Shown: positions 1-12,802 of the stretch, one piece after another
How the letters are laid out: each line of letters opens with the position of its first letter
How positions within the stretch are numbered: the first letter of the stretch is position 1
DNA from: Spirodela intermedia
Lineage: Eukaryota; Streptophyta; Magnoliopsida; Alismatales; Araceae
Length of the DNA: 64,000 bases
Assembly: GCA_902729315.2 (NCBI GenBank)
Contig: LR746271.1
Span: forward strand, 404,001 to 468,000
Direction of reading: 5' to 3'
The notes under the pieces: generated by a model
Seen by the model: the letters and a program-made list of their open reading frames with translations, nothing else
Database searches by the model: none
Told to the model about the DNA's origin: nothing
Made by a program: the position numbers and the translations under genes

Positions 1-3000
1 CCAGGAAAATATGAAAGCTTATTCAGGAGGAATGATACAAAGAAGTTTCGTTTCAGGGATAATGACTGAGGCAAATGATCCAGTGCAAATGTTTACAATG
101 GAGATCCGCCGGTCTTTCAAAATTTTGCCTTTTTTTTTTTCCTTAGACGAACATCTGGAGCGAATTCAAACAGGATAAATTACATCAGCCTAGCTTTATG
201 TAAATTTGATGCAGGTCCACCACTCCACATCTTCCATGCATTCTGTCTACCTGTTATAATTTAGCACGGCTTTTGGCATTTTCATCATAAACTCTAGAGA
301 GAAACTTATAATACATTGTGCTTAGGATTTGAAAATTACCATGCAACCAATCAGAAAAGTTTGGTATCAACGAATGAAGCCATACAGGTTTGTTCCTAAA
401 TCATGTCAGAAAAAAATATTGTGTTTCACTTCACCAGTGGAAACAAATCCACTTCAAAAATTCCCCCTTTTTCCAGATTCGCCAAGAAATGTTTCCAGGT
501 TTCCCGACTTATAATGAAATAAACCCATTTTACGATGGTTTAAACCATTTTATTTTACCCACATGGTTCGAATATGATGGACGTCAAGAGATGAATTCCT
601 TTCGGGAAAATAATCTTGTCTACTTCTCAAGGGAAAAAGAGAGGCGATTCAGACAAACCCTGAGGCAACTAAACCCAAAACTGATGAGATTAATTGAATT
701 TGCATATGATAAAACATAATGTATGTCCATGGTATAATAACCTCTGACCTGTTTGTAGAAGCCTCAACACAATCTCATCAAGGGCAGAATTCGAAGGAGC
801 ACAAACAAGAACATGGACGCGATATTTCCGATTGGAACTGACAATTTCAGGTTTCTGTACACGAAAATTAAAATGAAGAATAAGATCATAGAGTAAAATC
901 ACAAAGAATAGAAAATAATGAAAATGCATGGACATACGAGTTCATTTCCTGTTGTTGGAAAAAAACCATCATCACCATCAACAGGAAAAATCAGGTCCCT
1001 AGGATTTACACCACTCAACCAAGGTGATGCTCTTGTCCAGTGATGAAATCTACAAGCCACGGTAGATACAGGTAAATTTTCAAAAGAATAACAACCCAAA
1101 ATAGCATGAAGAACACAAATCAATGGCATCCATTAATACAGACGCAGCAGAGAATCCTGGCAGCGAAGCCCAGATTTATTTCCGTTTTTGGTAAATATTT
1201 TTGAGAAAAAATAAAAACCTGGATCCATTTGCAGTCGCATTCTTTACAGCTGTAGTAGAAAGAGCTGGTCGATTCATTTTCTCCAGCCAATCCAATATTC
1301 ACATTCCCTCCAATATACCCCATAAAATCATGCAAGGAAAAAAATGGCTGTTGGTGATTCTTTTTTTAAGATTTTGTGACAAATATTTATCCCAGTAATA
1401 GTCTTCAATATCCTCTTTCTAGGAAAATAGTTTCAACACAACACTGTCGATGAAAGGAAAACTAAGCAATAATAATGAGGTGAAATCAATGAACCGGATT
1501 GTTATTCAGCATCAAGGAGCACCATGACATATTCATCAGTATGGAAGCATCCAATTTTGACCCTAGGCGTATTGAAACGAATCAGGACCAGTTCCTTAAT
1601 ACTTATTTGACAATGGACAGCTGCTTTCATCAAGTATCATACTAGGCTGTTAACTGTAGCAAACATTTAAACCGTATGATAAGAATAACAAGAAATAATA
1701 CTTCTCGTGCACAACCATTGAAATTGATAACTTCATCAACAAGCTTTTGAGCCCTATAACTCAGAGTCCTCAATTTTGACTTCTTTTTTACAAGGGAAGG
1801 GCATAATGAATCGAAAAAATAAGTGTTGTAGATTCTCTGCAGCATTTTGCCGCATGTATATGAAAATCACATTTGGGTAAGATGAAAACATAGCATAAAC
1901 TGGCAAACTTGAATAAGTCAGATCATGAAAATAACCAATCACAAAAGACGTTGCTGAAATGTTAGCTAATAACGAGCCTTAGGCAAGAATCGACAGCAGT
2001 CTATGCCAGAACATATGGTGCAGATCACGCGTAAGAAGGTCACAAGATCCATAATAAACTCCCAGTCATAATTTACGTAAACATCAATGCCACAATTACA
2101 AGTCGAGAAGAAAAATTTATAATCAAAGCATACTTGTCCTGAAGAGGTATTTCTTCCTTATGCCTCAGAACAGATAACCCACCCCTGTATTAAAACAGTG
2201 CACGCCAAAATATTAGCATCTAAATAACACTATCTGGTGCCTACCAACCATGAATTGGCAAGCTTACCTAATCATAAAATATACTTTTGGAAAAATCAAA
2301 AGTACCTAGATTGTACTCTTTTAGGAGCTGAATGAAGAACAGAACTCAGCAGCCCAAGAATGGTCTGTGTTTTCCCAGTTCCAGGGGGGCCCTAGATAAG
2401 GAAAAAAATATTAAGAGACCAAGAACTCACATGCTAATTCTTAACTTCCAGTCATAAAAATAAGTGCCCTCCCCAAACTTCTTGATAAGGTCCACAGATA
2501 TCCCCATCTCAGCCCAGATATTATTCCGCCCAAAAGTCACTCCAAGTATTCATAAAGAGATTACACGACCAAAAAATGCACCTTTAACATGGCCTAAAAT
2601 TCAACACGCACAAAAGATAAGCAAATGAAACCTATCTAAAGTGTAGGTCAATTTTTGAATAAACTCAACTGTATTCATAAGGCAAATGCCATTATAAAAG
2701 CATGTTATTTGATAAACTCGTTAGATTGAAACAAAAGCATGTTATTGCACCATCTTCTCAGAGACCGGAAGTTAGTAGATTTCAAATACTGTCTCCGTTC
2801 AGTAACCCACTATAAAAGACTATTTTGCTGCTCAAAAAAGGGAAACATAACAACACCAAGTAACATAAGCGTAGATGACAAGTTTTCCGCAATGCTCCCC
2901 TGATTCAATGATTGGCTCCTCTTCCGAGTTCGTCAAAAAAGAACAAAAAAGGCAAAGGACAAGGAAATGAGATATGAGTCCTTCGAAGAGACCCTGACTC

Positions 3001-5627
3001 AACAATAGCAGGCTCTCTTGGAAAATGAGAAGGAAAGAGAAAAGGGGAAGGAGAAGAAAGCAAAGAAGGAAAGGACAAGAAAGAAGTCTGAGTCTTTTCC
3101 ATGCACCGAGTAAAAATGACAATCACTAACACTGGTCTATAATCCAGTTGTGATATGTTTCTAAGACTTCGGCCAAAAACCTTCGATGTAGAAGATCGCC
3201 AGTCACTAGAAATCCTCAGTCGTATTAAGAATATTACCATTGGGCAAGAACCATGAATTACTGAATTTAACCACCACAAATATGCGATTTTTTTTCTGGA
3301 GCAGTAATATTATGCAAGTTCTGAGCTTTGCTAAAGGATTAATGTTTGTCTTTACTGCTTATCAAAGATTGAATGAAAGCCTTGGATGATATAATTAGCG
3401 AGATTCGTTTTTAGAGGTGGTTAGTACCACAACATCAGTGAAAGAAATACGCACAAGTCCCTAAATCCATGAGCTACATAGCAAATAGGCTATTCATTCA
3501 ACAACATGGTTCTGTGACTACGAGAAGACTCTTGTTTCAAAAGAAAAGGCATAAAGCAAAGAGTAATCAAACCTGTATCAAGACGAACGGTTTACGTGAA
3601 AGCCCAGCCTGAAATAGATTACACCGTTAAAACTTGAAGATAGAATAAAAAATCATTAAGTATGTTTATAAAAATGTAAAATACCTGAAAGAACAGAAAG
3701 GCAGGAAAATAGCAGACTATAATGACCACAAAAAAATAGTTTTGTGATAATAATAAAATAACCTACACGAATGGCTTCCATTTGTGATTCATTATGGTTG
3801 CTTTCCAGAAACTCCATGAGTGACCTTGGAACAGTCCAGACCTGGTCTTGCAAATTAGCTTCCCTTGACTTATCTGTTGCTGATAATATCAAATTCTTGA
3901 AAGGGAGATGGCTGATAGAGCGGAGAGCAACATATTCTCGCATTATGGTGGATAAACTACTAATCTGAAAATAAAATAAAAGTCAACAAGAAGCACAGAA
4001 TTGTAAGACAGACTACACAATCTTCAAGTAAATTCACGGCCAGTGAAATGGTTATAATATATAGCGAACACAAGATGTTTATTCGTGATAGATATGCCAC
4101 ACATCTCTTAAGAATACACAGAGATCAATTTCGGAGTTGAACAATCACCATGAGCATACAAAGTGATTGACTATAATCAACTAAACGTCAATCCCACCAA
4201 ATCTCTAATCTTTGGCTTCATGGTCAATGGTAAAGGAACTATTCATCAAATAACTAAAACAAATGGGTGGATAAAAGCAAAATAGTAAACAAGTGGATCC
4301 CAAGAGACGACCTACGGACTACAAACTAACATTTAATTTTCATCAGTAATAGAAATGAAGTATGCCATGCATATGCGTGAGTTTAAGTGAATCATAGAGG
4401 CAGATAGGCAGCATGGTCTCAGTAGCAGATATAGAACTCACTTTTAGAATCCACATGAAGGTCTCTTTCGTTTTAAGAATAGGCAGAATCTTCGATAGCC
4501 TAGGGCTGGATTCAATGTCAAATTTGTCAATCTGCTTAATCTCCCCAGACAGAAACATTCGCAGCATCAGAGTTTCCCTGCCGCCACGGTGTTCCACCAG
4601 TGCAAAGGCATATGTACTTGGTGTCGCCCCCTCCTCAAACTGTAGAAAATTGTCAAAGCATGAGTTCACGTGAACTGCACATCGTCTGAAGCGAACATCA
4701 GTACTTTTTCCGGGTAGCATGAATAAATTGGAACACGAGACGCAACAGCTGATATCATGAGACGACTACAGAAGCTAAGCGATGGGCAGTAACGATAAGA
4801 ACTACAACGAAGTTTTTAAAGCGGAAAAAAAAAATGAAATCGTAAGAATCGTCAGATCTAAGTGGTTTCCACACGAAAAAGATTGCTGTTTTTATGAATT
4901 CTGATTATAAGATAACTTCCATTCATGAAATGACCGCATAATACCCGATTTTTCAAAAATATCACAATAATATGGACAAGTAACATGTCAATTCGAGTGG
5001 AAAGTTAAACAAAGACATCTTTACTGATTGATATCTTAGACCAGAGGAAAATATCACCTTTTCCTTGGAAAGAATCAAGAGGTCGTTCTCTGACACCTCT
5101 TCACGGAATTCGTCAAGTATTGCCACTGAAACCATGTGAAAACCATTGGCCTCCTCGCACGAAACAATAGCGCCCTTCTGCCATTCCGTCACTGCCACGC
5201 GCACGCATGGAAATAGCTATCGGCATCAATTCTGTGAAAAGAAAAAAGACCATACCAACGGAAACGAGAACCATGTCATCACCTTCCTCGTCTTTGACTT
5301 GGACGATGTGAGCTTTCACCTCTTCAAAAAGCAGGGGCTCAAAAATCCCCAGGTAGTCATCAACATCACAGTAAGTCCCCTTGATTCTCTTCAAAACCGA
5401 AGCCGAAGCATCCCGAGACGCCTTACTCTGCAGCGGAGAGAGCAAAAGATCGGTAAGGTAAAGCATTATGTCGGAGCCATGAGAAGGAAGGAAAACGTGG
5501 GAAGTGGATGAGAGTGTTCGACGGAGGATTCTCGGAGGAGGCGAAGGTAGTCCCAGCCGAGAACGATCTTGTGGAATCGGGAGAGCACGGCTTCGGAAGG
5601 CACAGACGCGGCCTTGCCGACAGCCAT
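1..5627 (-). CDS. MAA3: MAA3/SEN1-type RNA/DNA helicase, 5' half (3' part beyond left edge)
   Basis: Superfamily 1 helicase of the plant MAGATAMA3/SEN1 type, nuclear and linked in Arabidopsis to RNA metabolism and female gametophyte development. Exons read from splice sites and phase: 5523-5627, 5260-5427, 5058-5216, 4442-4639, 3767-3964, 3573-3608, 2306-2391, 2134-2184, 938-1049 and 749-854, about 406 residues. Family landmarks are IVLGWDYLRLL near the start, DVDDYLGIFEPLLFEEVKAH, REYVALRSISHLPFKNLIL, the Walker A box GPPGTGKTQTIL split from FVLIQ by an intron, RASPWLSGVNPRD, and LVCAPSNSALDEIVLRLL. The ATG at 5627 is chosen because it opens the conserved N-terminus. The last intron (donor at 748) runs off the left edge, so the DEAA box and C-terminal helicase motifs are outside. 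The first donor (GTCGAA) and the exon 2/3 junction are weak matches and less certain. Introns of 1.1 kb (1050-2133) and at least 748 bases hold nothing recognisable. Confidence 0.92.
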
Positions 5628-6300
5628 GGCGCCCCTCCTTGGCGACGCCTCCCCTTCCTCACCCCGAACCAGAGCAGCAGCAGTTGCCGGAGCCGTTCAG
5701 CCAGCGCCACCGCGCCAGGGTTTTAAACCGGCAGCAGGGTTTTACAAGACCGGTAACCGGTCCGGCACGCAAACCGACAACTCGAACCGGAAGTAAAATC
5801 AAAATATTTTAAAACTTCATATATTAGTTTAAAAATCCTTAAAAGAGTATTAAATTATATATTTATATTTATTTTTTAACTATTATGTTTATTTAGATAA
5901 AAATACCCTCCTCGACTAAATAAATCTCATTTCTAAGCTTTACGTTGGACCCGCCCACTCGTCATATGAATTTATAAAAAACCCTCTGAATAACTATAAT
6001 TTAACAAGCTAAAATAAATAAAACTGTTTTATATTTAATATTTAATATTTGCCCCTCTCCTCGGTCAGTATCTGGCGTTCATTCTTATATGAATTTATTA
6101 AAAAAGGCTACGTAACTATTATTTAATGAATTATAACCCTAATTAATTACAACCTTAACATTCGCCCCTCACTCCATATGACTTAGTTACGAAGATCAAA
6201 ACATGTATATATATTTTATTTATTTATTCACGAGCTACTACACTCAGAAAATAGTAAACAACGGTCGTGTAATCCACACACGTGTGGATGAACCCGTCTC
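5628..6300. other. Intergenic: MAA3 upstream region and GST 3' flank
   Basis: The stretch next to the MAA3 start is GC-rich and has several ACCGG motifs around 5725-5790. From about 5800 it becomes strongly AT-rich. It should hold the MAA3 promoter (minus direction) and the GST polyadenylation region. I see no further gene. Confidence 0.6.
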
Positions 6301-7056
6301 TCACGGCCCATGGAACACCTTCAACCCGTCTCTCACGGCCATCGCGTACTCCACCAACTCGCCGTGTTCAGGGAGCAGTTCTCTGACGCCGGCGACGGCT
6401 TCGAGCTTCGCGAGGGCCGCCAAGAGTGACCCGCCGGTTTTCTCCGCCACCACGAGCTGCTCTCCGGCGATGTCTCCGAGGGCCCTCAGCCAGAAGCAGA
6501 AGGTCCCCATGGCGATGTCGAGAAGGTCGAGGGGCCTCTCCTCTGCGTGGAGATCCTCGCGGGTCCCTTCATCCATGGCGTTGATCCTCTCCGCCAGTTC
6601 CTCCACCGCCTTTAGCCTCCTCTCTCCTTCGGACAAGAAGATTGTCCTGCTGATGGGAGCCAACTTTGGAGACGAATCTGGTTCAGAAAATAGCGCAGGA
6701 TGATCGGGAGAGAGAGTGGGGGTACTTGTTACCTTGTTGTGTATGAAATCGATCCAGAAGCGGATCCTTGATCTGCGGAAGGAGTCGAGGGGGAGAAGAC
6801 GAGGTCCTTCGTCCTCCCAGGACTCTTCGATGTACTGGAGGATGACGACGGTCTCGGCGAGAGGTTTGCCGTTGTGGACGAGGACGGGGATCTTCTTGTG
6901 TATGGGGTTGTACCTGAGGAGGGCCTCGCTCTTGTGGGCGAGGTCTTCTTGGATGTATTCGTAGTCCAGTCCCTTGAGCTTGAGGGCGATTTCCACCGCC
7001 ATGGAGAGGGGACTCGCCCACAGCCCGTAGAGCTTCAGCTCTCTGGTTTCCGCCAT
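6301..7056 (-). CDS. Tau-class glutathione S-transferase
   Basis: Cytosolic GST that conjugates glutathione to electrophiles and xenobiotics. The N-terminal thioredoxin fold (about residues 5-85) has the tau pattern LYGLWASPLSMAVEIALKLKG, with the probable catalytic Ser in ASPLS, then IPVLVHNGKPLAETVVILQYIEE, where the E-T/S pair binds glutathione. The C-terminal helical domain follows. Tau GSTs normally have one intron after a DFI-x-K motif. Here DFIHNK is followed by a good donor (AAG|GTAACA at 6733/6732) and a phase-0 acceptor at 6664, giving exons 6733-7056 and 6301-6663 and a 228-aa protein. The 69-base intron has no stop and keeps frame, so retention would give 251 aa. The final codons and stop lie beside a short direct repeat (6291-6308 and 6323-6340). 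Confidence 0.93.
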   Translation of the reverse strand: MAETRELKLYGLWASPLSMAVEIALKLKGLDYEYIQEDLAHKSEALLRYNPIHKKIPVLVHNGKPLAETVVILQYIEESWEDEGPRLLPLDSFRRSRIRFWIDFIHNKVTSTPTLSPDHPALFSEPDSSPKLAPISRTIFLSEGERRLKAVEELAERINAMDEGTREDLHAEERPLDLLDIAMGTFCFWLRALGDIAGEQLVVAEKTGGSLLAALAKLEAVAGVRELLPEHGELVEYAMAVRDGLKVFHGP

Positions 7057-7097
7057 TGGAGGAGCTTGCAGTGGAGGACCTTCTGTGTCCGGCCGGG

Positions 7098-7105
7098 GTT
7101 TATAT
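7098..7105 (-). promoter_or_regulatory. Candidate TATA box of the GST gene
   Basis: The reverse strand reads CATATAAACC about 45 bases upstream of the GST ATG at 7056. TATAAA at this distance would put transcription start about 15-20 bases before the ATG, giving a very short 5'UTR. This is inferred from consensus and spacing only. Confidence 0.5.
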
Positions 7106-7345
7106 GGACCCGGGCGAGGACTGGATAATTAGAGATGGACTGGCGTTAGAAGCTCCCCCTTGGAGAGAGAGAGAGAGACTTGGAGCACACGAAAGTATGT
7201 TACAAACTGGTGGAAAGAATGACTGGCGGAGAACGAAGACATCTGTTTCAAACTCGGGGGAAGAGAGAGAGTGATAGAGACCGTAGAGCGCAAGAAAATA
7301 TGTTTCAAACTCGTAGAAAGAATGACTGCTTGCAGCCAAATATAT

Positions 7346-7348
<3 letters not shown>

Positions 7349-7404
<56 letters not shown>

Positions 7405-7411
7405 GAGAGAG
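7349..7411. repeat. (GA)n microsatellite
   Basis: Nearly pure GA dinucleotide run of about 63 bases with one GG interruption. It lies in the promoter interval shared by the divergent GST and PTB genes. Confidence 0.95.
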
Positions 7412-7501
7412 ATACATTGGTATATAAAAACCAAGTCCACAAATCAGACCGTGTCATTGAGTCCTCATAAAAATATTCGCAAACAGAAATCTCCTGCAAT
7501 A

Positions 7502-7748
7502 GAACCTCAATTTATTTTAATTATCTAATACCCAGAAATGAAGTACAATTGTCAGAACGGGGCATAACACTGCCGTGAAGAGCTTGCGCGTCTCCTTCTC
7601 CGCCGGAACAAGTTACGCGGATGTTCCGCATGACTCCAGAACGCAACGGACGCGGGCTGCACTCGGCCCGAGTCATGCCGGGTCGACCTTGGGATCCCTT
7701 ATTGAGGCGTACGCGATTTATTTTCCGAACCTCAATTTATTTTAATTA
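7502..7748 (+). repeat. 22-bp direct repeat pair flanking 203 bases
   Basis: The same 22 bases, beginning GAACCTCAATTTATTTTAAT, occur at 7502-7523 and 7727-7748. The spacer is GC-richer than its surroundings. A related AGAAATGAAGTAC / CGAAATGAAGTTC pair occurs at about 7532 and 7849. This suggests a local segmental duplication. Confidence 0.7.
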
Positions 7749-8164
7749 GCCGAACTGGTTTCGGCTGTTTTACGCACCTGTTTTATTGAGCCGCCGAGAT
7801 AAATGGGCCAGGGTCGGACATACATGTTTGGGCCCATTTAACACTGTCCGAAATGAAGTTCAGCCCAGTTATGCCGGCCGTTCTCCGTTTGTCAAAGGTT
7901 TTGTACAAAAAGCCGCGATTGAAGTGGACGGTGGATTCCGCAGGTGAAGATCAAGCAGGCGGGTTCTCTCCTTCACCTTCTCCTCCTTCCCACCCCGTCT
8001 CTCTCTCTCTCTCTCTCTCCTCCCCCTCCCCCCCCGATCTTCCCCCAGCCACTTCTCCTCTCCTCCCTCCTCTCCTCCCTCCTCTCCTCTCCTCTCCTTT
8101 CTGTTTCAAGATCTTCTCCCAGTCCCTGCTACCGGAATATTAGGGCACCGTAGGGAAGATCAGG

Positions 8165-8302
8165 GTAAGTGGCGTCGGAACCCTAATTCGTCTTGATCTT
8201 ATTACTTCTTCTCCTGCGTGTTGTTATGTTGGCGTAAATGAAGCATTCGGCTGTGCGGTTTTGTCAATCACTTTTTCTGGACATTTGTCGTCCTTGTTGT
8301 AG
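8165..8302 (+). other. Probable 5'UTR intron of the PTB gene
   Basis: A strong donor (CAGG|GTAAGT) at 8165 and an acceptor (TTGTTGTAG) ending at 8302 lie upstream of the PTB ATG at 8360, after a CT-rich leader. A second AG eight bases on is an alternative acceptor. Inferred from splice consensus. Confidence 0.55.
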
Positions 8303-8359
8303 GTTTTCAGAGACTGTACCCTCTCCGAGCGGGAGATTTATTTGTAAGGCTGCGTGACG

Positions 8360-11300
8360 ATGTCTGAGCCGTCAAAAGTTATCCACGTTCGCAACGTCGG
8401 GCACGAGATCTCCGAGGTGAGTGCTTTCTTCCCCTTTTCATTGTTTCACTCGACTACCTGACGAGTTTGTAACGTCGTTGTGTTTCCCACATCCTTCTCT
8501 TGTGTTAGAATGATCTGCTCCAGCTGGTTCAGCCTTTTGGCGTTGTTACGAAGCTAGTGATGCTGCGGGCTAAGAATCAGGTTAACCATTCTGTCGCTCA
8601 TTTCTACGATTCTGACTTTCTGATATACGTGGTCTTGCGGTATACTTTCTCTCAGCTGACCCGAATAGCTTCCAACCAACACAGGCTCTTCTACAGATGC
8701 ATGATGTAGCCTCTGCTGCGACAGCGCTGCAATATTACACAAACTTGCAGCCCAATATTAGGTATGTCACGTTCCTCTGGCAATAGCATGCTTTACGTGC
8801 TTATCTATTGCCTCCATTTGTTTTCATATCATGGAATCCTCTTAAAGGGAACAGTTATATACTCGAGGGAAGAATCCATTGTTTGCATTTAATTTCCCTC
8901 CCTTCGTTGTTATGCGCCACAGTGGATATCAAAAAAAATAAATCAGGACCTAGCTTATAGCTTCTAGTAATTTCACTTGTAATTTTCATCATTTTGGTTC
9001 TCCCTTCAGAAAGCTTTCGTTATCATCAATGGTCAAGGAGCCTGACCTTGTTGAGACTACATGAATGATGGTTTTCCAGTTTGATTCTGTGAAAAAACGA
9101 ATAAGGTTACCTACATTCTCTTAATGTTCCCTTTTACGATATTCTCACACCCCCAAAAACTATGGCGTGTCCCCATCCCATTATTTTGGTGTCATTTTTT
9201 CATAAATGGGTAATTTTCAAAGTCGTAAATATGCTGAGGAAGTGACTGAGTATTAGAAGCACGCTGTAATCATCCGGGTTGCATCATGTCCAAAATTTTT
9301 CGGTATTTTATGAGTAAACTCACTTTGCTGTCTTTACAGGGGACGAAATGTGTACATGCAATTCTCTTCTCATCAAGAACTGACAACAATTGATCAGAAC
9401 TCACAAGGAAGCAAAGACCAGGTTGGTATCTCATTAATTCTATCATTCTTCCTGCCTCAGAAAATATGTTCACAATTTGCTAGTTTTTTTTGTGCCACAA
9501 TTAAGCTTCATGTCTAACAAAGCTCGGATTTTATTTGAAGAATGTTGTGTAGACGATTCGAATTTATGCATATTTAGAAATTTCTTACAATTTTTGAATG
9601 GTCGGTATTTAGGTTGCTAGAAAAACACTTTGTTAGCTTTCCTGTTTACAGAAGACATAGTATTATTGTCGTCACGGAGAATTTTTCTTATGATATGAAT
9701 TTGAGATGTCAAGCTCGATGACTGAGCGAGAGATGAACATTGTATTCTTCGTTACCTATCTAAAATATGCAAAGTGCTGAAGCAATCACCGTTTTTCTTT
9801 TTTTCTTACATTTTACGTCGAATGGTCTTTGGAGAATCCCGACCTCTTGTTTTCCTTTTTTCTATGGGGTCTTGCATGAACAATGGCAGAAAGCATGAGA
9901 GTGTTAGGAGCAGGCTTCCATCTCCTTGCTAAGTTTTGTAGTCGGACCTTCCGAGGAGGTTCTGCCAATGGACTTGACCAGACATGGGAAACTTTTGGAC
10001 CTCTGACTATTTCTCAAACATGACATTCATAAGCTTTGGGGAATAGAGGGAAGAAAGAAAGTAAGAAGAAAGAGAGAGGTTTGAATGAAAGTGTTTGATG
10101 TCACGACTCTTTACTTTTTGTCAAGAACGTTATCTTTGGTGCCTATTGTGTTCTTTCCACAGATAGCTGTAAATGATGGTTCCGTCTTTTGCTCCACTCT
10201 TGGCAATATTATTTTCACTGTGAGATTCGTAACATCACACGTGAACTTTCTCTTTGAAAATGGTTGTACATAGAGAAGTAGTTTATGGAGTTAATGCGCT
10301 GCACATTTATGTGAGGCAGAGAGAGAGAGAGGCCACGAAAGAGTTCTCGTGCTGGTTAACATAAATGGACGCCTTTGTGTTACATCAATCAGTAGTGTAG
10401 GCTTCCGTTACACCCTGTTACTCCGACTATGATCAAGTCCTTGTAATTACGTGGTTGGTTTGCAGTTTTGCAAGGTTTTTTTAAGAGGTTTAGACAAGTC
10501 GTGACTTATTGGAAATCAGTAAGATTAACTATATTTATATGTGTCTGTAGTTAATGTTTAATAATCTCTTCTTCTTTTTTGTTAATCGTAAATTTGCTTA
10601 TATTTCTGCGTACACTAGAACACGGCTTAAAATGAATAGCTCATAGAAGAGGGCTATTTTAGGAAAAAAAACTCAAATAGAATTGCAGATTGATAAGAGA
10701 GATCTGACAAACTTAGGTTGTAAATAAATAATTTTTCGTTTATGCTATTTATACCTGATGATTGTTCACTTAGCATGCTGTGGAATCTGCATCTCTTTTT
10801 TCCATTTTCTTCTTTTATAGTTATGTACCAGTGGTGTTTATGAATTCTCCCTCGTTCTGTAGCTCTTTCTTCATCTTTCAATATTCATTCTTCTCTATTT
10901 ATTCTCTCTCTTCCTTCTGTCTCTATGCTGGTCTGCTGTTCGGCATTCAGGATTCGCAACCCAACCGAATCCTCTTAGTTACCATTCATCACATGCTCTA
11001 TCCTATAACCGTGGAAGTGCTGCATCAAGTTTTTTCTCCTCATGGATTTGTGGAGAAGATCGTCACATTTCAGAAGTCCGCTGGTCAGCACCTTCAAGTC
11101 TTCTCTCTCTACACTTCTCAATTAATTAGTCTATTAGTTTTAGAATTCGATGGATCGATTTCTCCCTTTCCTTATTCCCTTGGCTTTTTATATCATGTTT
11201 GTATTACATTTCTCTCTTAAGATATCTTCCATTTTTTAGTGGAGAGTGGGAAACATTCATCTCCTGTGTATCATTTGGTTATCTATATCTGCCTATCTCA

Positions 11301-12758
11301 CAGAACAAAGCCATAGTTGTTTTGAAATTTTTTTTCTGCTTTTGCAGGATTTCAAGCTCTTATACAGTATCAGTCACGTCATAGTGCAGTTCAAGGAAGA
11401 GACACCTTACAAGTGCGTATACCACTTTTCCATTTATCCTTTTTCTTTGGGGGGGGGGGGGGTATGAACACAGCGCCATCTCTTCAACGTGGGCAAATTA
11501 ATTGACTGGTGGGTTTCATTCTCTCCATAGGGGCGTAACATTTATGATGGCTGCTGCCAGCTTGATATCCAGTTCTCCAAGTATGCTTTGAAGACCGCAC
11601 TCTTCATCGTCTCACTAGTCCAACTATCCTGTTTTTTAACTGGTTTACTGGTCTGCATCTTTTGTTCAGCCTCAACGAGTTACAAGTGAATTACAACAAT
11701 GAGAGATCCAGGTGAGTATAGAGTCACTGTACAGATTGAACTTTCCATGTTAGCATGGGGTAACCCAGCGATTTTCCTATCTGCTTCCAGAGATTTCACA
11801 AATCCCTCCTTGCCTTCTGAAAACAAGACCAGAGCCTCGCAGGTAAGTGTGGCTTCTTCCCCGTCAACGATCTGAATTGATTTCATCGAGCATTATTATT
11901 CTGAACATCAGCTCGCCGATTTCTATCTTTTGATTGTTCTACTAAATATTTTTTCTTGATGATACCAATTTTATGCTTTTAACAGTCGGGTTATGGTGAT
12001 GCCGCTGGCATTTATGGCCTTCAGCCGCCAGGAGCTAGAGGAGGTAACTCTCTCTCTCTCTCTCATAATTTGAAAACATTTCCCACATGATCGCTGACGT
12101 CTGCGTTTCTTTTTCCTTTATGTTTGTCGCTTCAGTTCCATTTCCACAGGTGGGTCTTGCTCAGCCAATGGGACTGGGCTTCGCTCAGGTTGTTAATTTT
12201 TTTCCTCAATTTTTCTACTCAATACTTTCTAGTGAGAGGTCTGTACCACAAAACCTTTTTTTTCCCTCTATTCTCTCTCTAGCGCGGTTCCCAAAAATGG
12301 CTTCACCTAAATCGCCCAACATCCCCCATCTGCTCTCCAGCCCATCATCCTTCTACTGCTCTCCCTCATATACTCTCCTGTGCTGTTAGATGGGCAACCC
12401 TGCAGCCATTGCCGCCGCATTCGGCGGAGGTCTCCCTCCCGGCGTTACCGGCACCAACGACCGCTGCACCATCCTCGTCTCCAATCTAAACCCAGAAGTG
12501 AGACAATATTACCCCTTTTATTTATTTATTAACTCAGGTTTATTAAATCCGATATGATCTTCCTTCTTCTTCGCTCTCCTCAATCTCTAGAAAACAGACG
12601 AGGACAGACTCTTCAACCTCTTCTCCATCTACGGCAACATCATAAGAATCAAGCTCCTGCGCAACAAGCCCGATCATGCTCTCATTCAAATGGGCGACGG
12701 GTTCCAGGCCGAACTGGCCGTCCACTTCCTGAAGGTGATTATATATATATATATATAG

Positions 12759-12802
<44 letters not shown>

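Larger units (their letters stand above)
7057..8359. other. Divergent intergenic region between GST and PTB genes
   Basis: About 1.3 kb separates the head-to-head GST (minus) and PTB (plus) starts. It holds a GA tract at 7349-7411, shorter GA runs near 7162-7178, a 22-bp direct repeat (7502-7523 and 7727-7748), and a CT-rich stretch at about 7965-8100. The CT-rich stretch probably is the pyrimidine-rich initiator region of PTB, followed by its leader and leader intron. No coding sequence is supported. Confidence 0.55.

Noticed and set aside
390-719. 109-codon plus-strand frame in the last visible MAA3 intron
   Set aside because: It is AT-rich, lies inside an intron on the opposite strand and has no recognisable similarity.
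7100-7528. Open frames of alternating Ser-Leu or Arg-Glu across the GA tract
   Set aside because: They are direct translations of a dinucleotide repeat, with no conserved flanking protein. The same applies at 26068-26565, 42435-42740, 43408-43699 and 56223-56653.
10780-11220. 146-codon frame across PTB exon 5
   Set aside because: Only the piece matching the PTB RRM2 exon is conserved. The rest is intron read-through in a stop-poor pyrimidine-rich stretch.
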